From: Oligoflexales bacterium
GTDB taxonomy: Bacteria; Bdellovibrionota_B; Oligoflexia; Oligoflexales; CACXFL01
Assembly: GCA_028282865.1 (NCBI GenBank)
Contig: JANQHA010000355.1
Coordinates: 1-5,781, forward strand
Length of the DNA: 5,781 nt
Direction: 5' to 3'
Of this stretch, positions 1-4,702 are shown in pieces. The notes beneath the pieces were generated by a model that worked only from the letters and a program-made list of their open reading frames with translations, was not told the origin of the DNA and did no database searches. Each line of letters opens with the position of its first letter. Within the stretch, counting starts at the first letter, position 1. Made by a program: the position numbers and the translations under genes.

Positions 1-206
1 CTTACCACTACTTCTAACCAGCCTTCTGACTCGAGTTGTTCCATAGCAGCAGTGACAGTATGTCTATGGACTTGAAGAATTTCCGCTAGTTTACGAGAAG
101 ATATCAACCACTCGCCAGGGACTAGCAGACCTTGTTGAATTGGGCTTCTGATGGCGTCAGCGACTCGTAGTACCAGTGGTTTGTCGTTTGTAGGTAAGGT
201 ATACAG
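1..206 (-). CDS. GntR-family transcriptional regulator, N-terminal winged-helix domain (partial, continues past the left edge)
   Basis: Translating the minus strand from 206 gives 68 codons that read as a GntR winged helix. There is a helix around ...PLVLRVADAIR, then the wing-like GLLVPGEWL, then SSRKLAEILQVHRHTV, which matches the usual 'SR.LA..L.V.R.TV' recognition region, and then AAMEQLESEGWLEV. By family knowledge this domain binds operator DNA as a dimer. The form with few residues before the helix and the 'SSRKLA' wording resembles MocR/GabR-type proteins, which carry a C-terminal aminotransferase-like domain, but that part lies outside the window, so the subfamily is a guess. The frame is closed by TAA only eight codons upstream and holds no ATG, GTG or TTG before the domain. 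I therefore place the start at CTG 204-206, which has AGGAGG eight bases upstream. The fold is confident; the effector and targets are unknown. Confidence 0.82.
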   Translation of the reverse strand, partial: MYTLPTNDKPLVLRVADAIRSPIQQGLLVPGEWLISSRKLAEILQVHRHTVTAAMEQLESEGWLEVVV

Positions 207-214
207 GCTTTGGC

Positions 215-220
215 CCTCCT
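215..220 (-). promoter_or_regulatory. Ribosome binding site that decides a CTG start
   Basis: The minus strand reads AGGAGG here, a perfect Shine-Dalgarno core, with an 8-base spacer to CTG at 206-204. No ATG, GTG or TTG occurs in the frame between the upstream TAA and the DNA-binding domain, so this site is the main argument for the non-canonical start. Confidence 0.65.
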
Positions 221-264
221 CGATTAATTAAGGCGTATTGTTGGTCTATCATAATTAGGTATCT

Positions 265-283
265 TGGTAAATATTGTATACCA
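265..283. promoter_or_regulatory. Possible operator, imperfect palindrome TGGTA-N9-TACCA
   Basis: A 19-bp imperfect inverted repeat with perfect 5-bp ends and partly symmetric centre lies about 60-80 bp upstream of the GntR-family gene start. A further TACC (minus strand) lies next to it at about 258-261. GntR-family operators are often GT...AC palindromes, and GabR-like proteins bind ATACCA-type boxes, so autoregulation is plausible. No convincing -35/-10 pair could be assigned around it. The role is inferred only from symmetry and position. Confidence 0.3.
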
Positions 284-300
284 TGCTGATGTCTAGAGAT

Positions 301-332
301 AAAAAAACCTCTGGTATCATGCCAGAGGTTTT
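301..332 (-). terminator. Intrinsic terminator of the 359-871 gene
   Basis: A perfect inverted repeat, CCTCTGG (308-314) and CCAGAGG (322-328), has a 7-nt loop and extends by four A-T pairs on each side. On the minus strand the stem runs into a tract of seven T at 307-301. It begins 27 bases past the stop codon of the minus-strand gene at 359-871. This is a textbook rho-independent terminator. It separates that gene from the GntR-family gene downstream, which must have its own promoter. Confidence 0.9.
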
Positions 333-358
333 AAATATTAAACTTTTTAAAAAAAGAA

Positions 359-871
359 TTATTTAAGCAGCCAACTCCACCCTGTATTACGATTCAATGC
401 GATTGTTAGAGTTTTGACCTCTCCTCTGATGGTAAAACGGTAATGCCACTGCCTCTTATCTCCATCTAGTGTCGCTGTAATATTTATAGCTGTTTTAAAC
501 GGTTTGGTTATTGAAATTGTCCGACAGCCGATATCACTAAATTCCAAGCTTCGCTCATACTTCAGAAAACTCAGAAGTTTTACATCAAAAGTGGCATCTG
601 GGTCGATTGATTCTTTATAGTTATATATTTTCTGCAAGGCTATTTCTTTATGGCCGCAGAGGTTTCCCTCTAGGCTACCGCGCAGTTCTAGAATTAAGGT
701 GGAGTCCTGTAGTTTTTCTGGGTTGAATACTTTACGAATCGCTTGGGGCTCACTTAGAGAATAGATAGCTACCGGCACTGAACTAACTTGAGTGTCGATA
801 AGAAAGGAATCTGGTTCTTGGCTAAGTGCTGTGCTGGCAATAAATGATACTAAAAAAATAATTTTTTTCAT
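359..871 (-). CDS. Secreted/periplasmic protein of unknown function, 170 aa
   Basis: I do not recognise the family. The N-terminus is a clear Sec signal peptide: MKK, a hydrophobic stretch IIFLVSFIASTA, and a likely signal peptidase I site ALS|Q after residue 17. There is no lipobox cysteine. The mature part of about 153 residues is probably mostly beta-strand, with alternating runs such as STLILELRG, INITATLDG and WHYRFTIRG. It has two cysteines (72 and 116) that could form a disulfide, and no internal membrane segment. The ATG start is supported by GGGAGGA (884-878) at 6-nt spacing. A perfect TTGACA lies upstream at 928-933 but its -10 partner is poor. The gene is monocistronic, closed by the terminator at 301-332, and is divergent from the ATPase remnant and the other small secreted protein. 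Its function is unknown. Confidence 0.85.
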   Translation of the reverse strand: MKKIIFLVSFIASTALSQEPDSFLIDTQVSSVPVAIYSLSEPQAIRKVFNPEKLQDSTLILELRGSLEGNLCGHKEIALQKIYNYKESIDPDATFDVKLLSFLKYERSLEFSDIGCRTISITKPFKTAINITATLDGDKRQWHYRFTIRGEVKTLTIALNRNTGWSWLLK

Positions 872-927
872 AAGAAGTCCTCCCTGTATTTAGTTCTGAT
901 TATTTAGGTACGGCATCTTTGCACTAA

Positions 928-933
928 TGTCAA
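928..933 (-). promoter_or_regulatory. Possible -35 element (TTGACA) for the 359-871 gene
   Basis: The minus strand reads a perfect TTGACA, 57 bases upstream of the ATG. At 17-nt spacing the -10 would be TACCTA, which is weak. A better AT-rich match, TAAATA, is 21 nt away, which is too far for a standard sigma70 promoter. Either the promoter is weak or activator-dependent, or the match is chance. Confidence 0.3.
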
Positions 934-968
934 TTTCTGGAAGGTATTGTGATTTCAGCATTGCTATT

Positions 969-990
969 GCTGATTTTCCGGAAAATCAGC
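969..990. repeat. Perfect 22-bp palindrome without spacer
   Basis: The half-site GCTGATTTTCC (969-979) is followed directly by its exact reverse complement GGAAAATCAGC (980-990). There is no loop, which favours a dimer-binding site in duplex DNA over an RNA hairpin. No T-tract follows on either strand, so it is not a simple terminator. It lies 15 bp before the place where the coding similarity of the ATPase remnant begins, so it may be the old operator of that gene or a recombination scar. Function unknown. Confidence 0.75.
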
Positions 991-1194
991 GGTACAATTG
1001 TTGATATAGAACTAAAACGAATCCTAGATTTAGATAAACTATTGAAGCAAAAGTCTTTTTTTATACTTGGCCCAGGTGCAACGGGAAAGAGTCACTTAAC
1101 CCGTAAGCAGCAAGCTTGCAGGTTTTAGTTGATTACTCAGGATGACTCCGATATAAGATTTGTAAAATTGCTAAAAACTTCGCGAGGATACCTA
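991..1194 (+). pseudogene. Remnant of an AAA-type ATPase (N-terminal P-loop region, AAA_14/DUF4143-like)
   Basis: One plus-strand frame reads ELKRILDLDKLLKQKSFF, then ILGPGATGKS with a perfect Walker A (1069-1092: G-P-G-A-T-G-K-S), then HLTRKQQ. This is the typical opening of the AAA_14/DUF4143 ATP-binding proteins, which are normally about 400 residues. The frame hits TAG at 1126-1128. A neighbouring frame reads VLVDYSG at 1122-1142, and the first frame then resumes as DDSDIRFVKLLKTSRGYL up to TGA at 1195. That pattern fits the family's 'vidLLDdd.f..Ll..p..L' region broken by two small indels. ATA at 1006-1008 sits where a start methionine would be expected. Walker B, the rest of the ATPase and the C-terminal domain are absent. 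The gene is dead. The family name is from memory of motif wording, not a search. Confidence 0.65.
1129..1157 (+). promoter_or_regulatory. Probable sigma70-type promoter of the 1194-1625 gene
   Basis: TTGATT (1129-1134, four of six consensus bases) and TATAAG (1152-1157, five of six) are separated by exactly 17 bp. Transcription would start near 1164, leaving a leader of about 30 nt with GAGG at 1184-1187 ahead of the ATG at 1194. The promoter lies inside the decayed ATPase sequence. Confidence 0.5.
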
Positions 1195-1625
1195 TGAATT
1201 TTGTTGGCTTGGTCTTACTAGTATTTATGTTTTATTCGGCTAATCTATCGGCAAACACTTTTATTCCTAAGTGTCAGGCATCTATTTATTTCGATCCACA
1301 GATAGGAGAGCCAGTCGACTCTTCTATAGAGCTGGAACCAGCTTTGGGTGAAAAGAGCTACACATTTGATAGCTTGCAGAATTTACTAGATTACCAATTG
1401 ATATATCACGCCGAGTTTAACTTTCTAGCTAGCCCAGTGGCTAGACCTTCAGGGGCTGTCGAGATAGCTCTCACAGGTGGTGGCTCTGATACACCGCAGA
1501 TAGTTAGGCGGGATATTCATCACACAGAGTTTAAATCGGACGCGAAGTTTGAAGTAGTCATCCTGCCAGATGGCTATAATGGTCTTCACTACGCCAAGCT
1601 TAGCTGTGTATTGGAAGGTAGCTAG
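1194..1625 (+). CDS. Secreted/periplasmic protein of unknown function, 143 aa
   Basis: I do not recognise this protein. It begins with a hydrophobic Sec signal sequence (residues 2-18, VGLVLLVFMFYSANL core) with a likely cleavage at LSA|N after residue 20. The mature protein is about 123 residues, with one cysteine near each end (27 and 138), which suggests a disulfide closing the domain. It has no membrane segment after the signal. A Gly/Ser/Pro-rich middle (SPVARPSGAVEIALTGGGS) separates two probable beta-rich halves. The start is set by GAGG at 1184-1187 with 6-nt spacing. It is the only intact plus-strand gene here. It converges on the HNH gene, with both stops sharing CTAG at 1622-1625, and has its own promoter and terminator. 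The short signal region and lone position make it look like a lineage-specific gene. Function unknown. Confidence 0.78.
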   Translation: MNFVGLVLLVFMFYSANLSANTFIPKCQASIYFDPQIGEPVDSSIELEPALGEKSYTFDSLQNLLDYQLIYHAEFNFLASPVARPSGAVEIALTGGGSDTPQIVRRDIHHTEFKSDAKFEVVILPDGYNGLHYAKLSCVLEGS

Positions 1626-1894
1626 GTTTTAAGTTGTTTTAGATGTTCCTCCCACTCAATAAGTGAGAGGTCTTTCTTTTTTGAGTTGCATTTTTTGCAG
1701 CATACGACCACGTTATTTTTAACGCTTTTGCCACCTTTGCTGATAGGCAGGACATGATCCATTGTGGCGGTTTTTTGATTTAGCGGAATTTGACAATAGT
1801 AGCAGTGACTATTATGAATTTTGTTCTGCCACCATTGACTTTTTTTCAGCGCTCGTGCGGCTTCTTTTTCTTTTTTTTCAAATGATTCGTCCAA
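1622..1894 (-). CDS. Small HNH nuclease-family protein, 90 aa
   Basis: This is a compact HNH domain preceded by a basic helix. Residues 8-27 (KEKEAARALKKSQWWQNK) form the charged leader often seen in stand-alone small HNH proteins. C31-x2-C34 (CYYC) and C66-x2-C69 (CKKC) give the two zinc-binding knuckles. D46-H47 in MDHVLPISKGG is the catalytic DH, with N61 and N70 completing the H-N-N signature. By family knowledge this is a metal-dependent DNA nickase/nuclease fold. The substrate is unknown, and no methylase or restriction partner is present. The start is TTG (1894-1892) with AAAGG 7 nt upstream. No ATG or GTG occurs upstream in the frame before a stop, although the frame stays open into the permease gene. 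It lies 13 nt after the permease stop, so it is likely the last gene of that operon. Confidence 0.85.
   Translation of the reverse strand: MDESFEKKEKEAARALKKSQWWQNKIHNSHCYYCQIPLNQKTATMDHVLPISKGGKSVKNNVVVCCKKCNSKKKDLSLIEWEEHLKQLKT
1648..1682 (+). terminator. Intrinsic terminator of the 1194-1625 gene, embedded in the HNH coding region
   Basis: CCTCCCACT (1648-1656) pairs with AGTGAGAGG (1662-1670) with one C-A mismatch around a 5-nt loop. On the plus strand it is followed at once by TCTTTCTTTTTT (1671-1682). It sits 23 nt past the plus-strand stop. On the minus strand the same stem is not followed by T residues, so it should act mainly on plus-strand transcripts. The whole signal lies within the last codons of the convergent HNH gene. 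Confidence 0.6.
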
Positions 1895-1907
1895 TAGAAC
1901 GCCTTTC

Positions 1908-2675
1908 TTAAGCCATGTCCTTTCTGCTGATGGCGATACAAGCTAATGTCACAAATAATAGGCAGAGCACTAAGGCGTAGCTAAAGTTCCACTGAAGGTC
2001 TCTGTAAACTAGTGGGGTTTGACTAGTAATTTGATCGACGATATTGAATTTTTGTAGGTCCCAGTATTGAGCAATTTTCCCGACAGTTTCTCTGGCAAAC
2101 TCGGGGGTATCGCGGTGCAAAGCAAACGAAATATTTTTTATGCTAAGGCCGATGAGCCACATACCAAATACACTAAATAAAGCGATTGTATAGCCAGCAA
2201 TAGCCGAAAATAGTATCGAAAGAGCAGCAATTACGACCCATGAGCAGATGATCAACCCAAACATGGTGAGCTCATCTAAACCCATCCAGCCGACTTCCTG
2301 GTATATCAGCATCCCTTGAGAAATAACGGTTAAGGTCATCCCGATAAATACCAAAGTAGCTGCTAAGCCTAAAAACTTACCTATAATCCAATGGCTCCGC
2401 TTTATGGGACCGGCGAGCTGTAGTTCGGTGTAGCCCTCTTTGTTAGAATCTGCGACTAATTTAGTTCCCCAAAATATTGCTACCAATGCCCCGATGAGGT
2501 GAAATCCTGCAGCTAAAACATCATAAATAAGTTTTCGGTAGGTTTCTATCGACCAATACCCCGCAATACCGGCAAAATAACAAAGCAGAAACATAATACA
2601 TAGAGCAGGTAGGAATACTCGATCTCTTCGCAGCAGTAAAAAAGTTTCGGAAGCTATAGACAATATATGTCGCAC
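1908..2675 (-). CDS. ABC-2 type exporter, permease subunit, 255 aa
   Basis: This inner-membrane protein has six hydrophobic segments, at about residues 20-40, 53-73, 100-123, 137-159, 161-179 and 231-250, in the 2+4 style of ABC-2 permeases. Between the second and third lies DSNKEGYTELQLAGPIKRSHWIIGKFLG. This matches the family's cytoplasmic 'E...G....ll..PisR..iilgKflg' coupling region, which contacts the ATPase. It should form the transmembrane channel of the exporter whose ATPase is encoded just upstream. The substrate cannot be read from the sequence. Translation starts at GTG (2675-2673), whose G is also the last base of the ATPase's TAG stop. AGGAG lies 7 nt upstream inside an inverted repeat, so translational coupling is likely. 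Length is ordinary for a single-domain ABC-2 permease. Confidence 0.85.
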   Translation of the reverse strand: MRHILSIASETFLLLRRDRVFLPALCIMFLLCYFAGIAGYWSIETYRKLIYDVLAAGFHLIGALVAIFWGTKLVADSNKEGYTELQLAGPIKRSHWIIGKFLGLAATLVFIGMTLTVISQGMLIYQEVGWMGLDELTMFGLIICSWVVIAALSILFSAIAGYTIALFSVFGMWLIGLSIKNISFALHRDTPEFARETVGKIAQYWDLQKFNIVDQITSQTPLVYRDLQWNFSYALVLCLLFVTLACIAISRKDMA

Positions 2676-3643
2676 TAGGAGTCTCCTACGAATAGTTTAT
2701 AGATGGTATTATGATCAATCGAAACCTCATCACTAAACCTGATTACAATAAACCCTTGTTCGATACAGGCCTTTAGCCAAGAAGCTGCGACCTCGTACTC
2801 TTTGAAGTGAAGCTGTATGAGAAAATCTTTATACTGCATGTCACTCCAGGGTTTAAGCTTGTAGTGATCAGTGATGTTTTTAAGTGAAGACTCGTCGACT
2901 CCAGCCAGCGCTAGGTGATAGTTAGCTGCATTCAACCTTATTCCATGTTGATCGACCTCGCGATCGACAGTTGTGTACGCCAGTTTGCCGTTTTTAAAAA
3001 TATGAACCTCATCGCATAATTCTCGGACCGTCCAAAGCTCGTGAGTGCATAGGATCAGGGTATTACCGGCTTCTTTATACTCTTTGATCCACTTTAGTAA
3101 ATCGTGACGAGCTACTGGGTCTAGACCTGAGAATGGCTCATCTAGAATTACTAGTGTTGGCGAGTGAATGGTAGCCTGGGCCCATGCCAACCTGCGCGCC
3201 ATGCCTTTCGATAGTTCTTTAATTTTCTTATGCTTAACATCCAATAGCGATACTCGCTTTAGCTCCGATTCGACCAGGTTCTTGCGCTTTGACCTTCGCG
3301 CGCCAGTTTGGCCTCGAAGGTGAAAGTCCAAAGCCTCTTCACACGTTAGATTAGCTGGGAGTCTGTTGATTTCAGGCATGTAGCCGATGTTTTTTTTGCT
3401 GGTTACAGAGAGGTTTTTCCCTTCGAAAAGTACAGCGCCTTTGGTAGGTTTTATCAGGCCTAAAATCATCTTGATTGCGGTTGTTTTCCCTGCACCATTA
3501 TGCCCCAATAAACCTGTGCATTTTCCCGTTATAAACTCACATGAGACTTCGTTAACGGCGACCGTAGGCTTTCTGAAGAGGTCTTGACTGAAGACTTTGT
3601 GTAGTTTTCTAAGTTCTAATATAGGCTCACTCGTGGGGTTCAT
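2675..3643 (-). CDS. ABC transporter ATP-binding protein, 322 aa
   Basis: This is a cytoplasmic ATPase subunit that powers the ABC-2 permease encoded next to it. All ABC motifs are present. Walker A is GHNGAGKT (47-54). A Q-loop region reads GYMPE, with Glu91 where Gln is classical, a common variant in ABC-2 drug/polysaccharide-type ATPases. The signature is LSKGM (144-148) in place of LSGGQ, Walker B is LVILDE (164-169) with the catalytic Glu169, the D-loop is SGLDP, and the switch is His201. About 90 residues follow the core (232-322), a C-terminal accessory region whose role I cannot assign. The ATG start has AAGGA (3654-3650) at 6-nt spacing. The gene lies 9 nt after the TPR-like gene and overlaps the permease by one base. 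Substrate unknown. Confidence 0.92.
   Translation of the reverse strand: MNPTSEPILELRKLHKVFSQDLFRKPTVAVNEVSCEFITGKCTGLLGHNGAGKTTAIKMILGLIKPTKGAVLFEGKNLSVTSKKNIGYMPEINRLPANLTCEEALDFHLRGQTGARRSKRKNLVESELKRVSLLDVKHKKIKELSKGMARRLAWAQATIHSPTLVILDEPFSGLDPVARHDLLKWIKEYKEAGNTLILCTHELWTVRELCDEVHIFKNGKLAYTTVDREVDQHGIRLNAANYHLALAGVDESSLKNITDHYKLKPWSDMQYKDFLIQLHFKEYEVAASWLKACIEQGFIVIRFSDEVSIDHNTIYKLFVGDS
2676..2688 (-). promoter_or_regulatory. Inverted repeat containing the permease ribosome binding site
   Basis: The minus strand reads TAGGAG-A-CTCCTA, a 6+1+6 perfect inverted repeat that includes the Shine-Dalgarno AGGAG and ends directly before GTG. As RNA it could fold as TAGGA/TCCTA with a 3-nt loop and hide the site until ribosomes finishing the ATPase gene open it. 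The symmetry is seen directly; the coupling role is inferred. Confidence 0.4.
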
Positions 3644-3652
3644 ATCAATTCC

Positions 3653-4330
3653 TTAGGGATGGTTCTCGTTTTGCCGTCGTGGCTCCAAGCGCTTTTGAAA
3701 AAAATCCTTAAAAGGGTCCGGGTTTTCATCTAAGAATATTTCGTCGTAAATATTTCTTCGTTCGTCATTATTTAACTCTGCTTTGTTTTCAAGTTTTCGA
3801 ACCAACCTACCTACGTATGGTGGGGCGCCTTCTCTAGCGGCAGCAATGCTATAGTATAACGCAGCTTTTGCTGGTTGCTCCAGCACAAAGGTAAATACAT
3901 AGCCTTGCATCATCGGTAGTCGGAAACTGGTCGGAAATATTTCCAAGCCAGTTCTCACGACCTCTTCGCAGAACTCAGGCATTTTAAGATCTTGTATATA
4001 GACCAGGCATGAGAGCATATAAAAAGTCTCGATTCGTGGTTTTAATCGGGTGATCGCTTGGATGGAGTTATGTACGGTATCTTTCTGGCTGGTTAGGGTT
4101 GCCGGGTTAGTCAGTAGCTGCATCATCCACAGGTCCGCAAAGTCATTATACAAACCCTGGTATCCCATCGTTAAGATACGAAGAATCTTGGGTTCTAGGT
4201 GAGATAACGGCGGAGGTGAAGCTACCTCGGTTTGTGATCCCACCGAGTCACTTCCGATACGGTCTACCGTAACTACTAAAAAAAAACCAACCAGGATAAG
4301 CCATGCCGTAACGACTACTTGTTTTAGCAA
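3653..4330 (-). CDS. Membrane-anchored TPR-like protein, 225 aa, function unknown
   Basis: An N-terminal membrane anchor (about residues 7-23, VTAWLILVGFFLVVTV) is followed by a Pro-rich linker and then helical repeat-like sequence. GYQGLYNDFADLWMMQLL is followed by AITRLKPRIETFYMLSCLVYI, EEVVRTGLEIFPTSFRLPMMQGYVF, and KAALYYSIAAAREGAPPYVGRLVRKL. The spacing 'l.P....y...g', 'GL..fP..wrlp...g' and 'a...pgaPpyv..L' resembles a family of TPR-like proteins found beside ABC-2 exporters in deltaproteobacterial genomes; this is recall, unchecked. The tail (from about 187) is charged and probably disordered. It probably acts as a scaffold at the periplasmic face of the inner membrane. The start is uncertain: TTG at 4330-4328 has no Shine-Dalgarno at usual distance, while AGAGG (4358-4354) is 8 nt from an in-frame ATC at 4345. 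The gene is 9 nt upstream of the ABC ATPase. Confidence 0.72.
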   Translation of the reverse strand: MLKQVVVTAWLILVGFFLVVTVDRIGSDSVGSQTEVASPPPLSHLEPKILRILTMGYQGLYNDFADLWMMQLLTNPATLTSQKDTVHNSIQAITRLKPRIETFYMLSCLVYIQDLKMPEFCEEVVRTGLEIFPTSFRLPMMQGYVFTFVLEQPAKAALYYSIAAAREGAPPYVGRLVRKLENKAELNNDERRNIYDEIFLDENPDPFKDFFQKRLEPRRQNENHP

Positions 4331-4357
4331 AAACTGAACGATGATGGTTCTAGCCTC

Positions 4358-4648
4358 TTAGTAAGAAGTTCTAGCATAGTTCAACAGAGCTTTAACCACA
4401 GCCGATTGGAGAAAAACGATAATCAATATTACGACGATGGGAGACCAGTCTAACGGACCAGGAATTTTGCTGGTGAATTTTCTAATTGGTCGGTAGATTG
4501 GCTCAGTTGCTCGGTGGATCATCTGAACAATTTGATTGCTCGGATCTGCTCCAACCCAAGAAACAATGACTGATGCCAAGACCAATAATTGAACCATATT
4601 GAAAACAATGCCCAGTACGTTTGCTAAGCCTTCTGCTATTGATCCCAT
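4358..4648 (-). CDS. yggT: YggT-family inner-membrane protein, 96 aa
   Basis: This is a short two-segment membrane protein. The first hydrophobic stretch is at about residues 10-31 (VLGIVFNMVQLLVLASVIVSWV) and the second at about 69-88 (SPIVVILIIVFLQSAVVKAL). Between them is RATEPIYRPIRKFTSKIPGPLDWSP, the family's conserved 'TEP...PiR...P...g.DfSPi' loop. Length is right for a single YggT repeat unit. The family is widespread in bacteria and linked in the literature to osmotic adaptation and to envelope/division loci, but its exact role is poorly defined. ATG is preceded by GGGAG (4658-4654). It is the first gene after the promoter at 4674-4702, 39 nt after the peptidase stop and 27 nt before the TPR-like gene. 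Confidence 0.9.
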   Translation of the reverse strand: MGSIAEGLANVLGIVFNMVQLLVLASVIVSWVGADPSNQIVQMIHRATEPIYRPIRKFTSKIPGPLDWSPIVVILIIVFLQSAVVKALLNYARTSY

Positions 4649-4673
4649 GTTCTCTCCCGTTCAGTGTATGAGA

Positions 4674-4702
4674 AATATAGTTAGATTCTAAGAATTTATC
4701 AA
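4674..4702 (-). promoter_or_regulatory. Probable sigma70 promoter upstream of yggT
   Basis: The minus strand reads TTGATA (4702-4697, five of six), a 17-nt spacer, and TATATT (4679-4674, five of six). The expected start is near 4667, giving a leader of about 19 nt that still contains the yggT ribosome binding site. The -35 lies in the last codons of the peptidase gene. The spacer contains a perfect ATTCT-T-AGAAT palindrome (4685-4695) that could bind a regulator. The promoter would allow yggT and the exporter genes to be expressed apart from the peptidase. Confidence 0.6.

Noticed and set aside
969..990. Palindrome as an intrinsic terminator
   Set aside because: There is no loop and no T-tract on either strand, and no gene ends near it.
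1622..1894. HNH gene as part of a restriction-modification or homing element
   Set aside because: No methyltransferase, specificity subunit, intron structure or flanking repeats are visible, and the gene sits neatly in operon spacing.
3371..3373. Glu in place of Gln at the ABC Q-loop as a sign of a dead ATPase
   Set aside because: Glu at this position is common in ABC-2 exporter ATPases, and every other motif including the catalytic Glu and the switch His is intact.
3387..3587. Plus-strand open frame of 66 codons
   Set aside because: It is antisense to the Walker A/Q-loop part of the ABC ATPase, has no recognisable protein features and no convincing ribosome binding site. A shadow frame.
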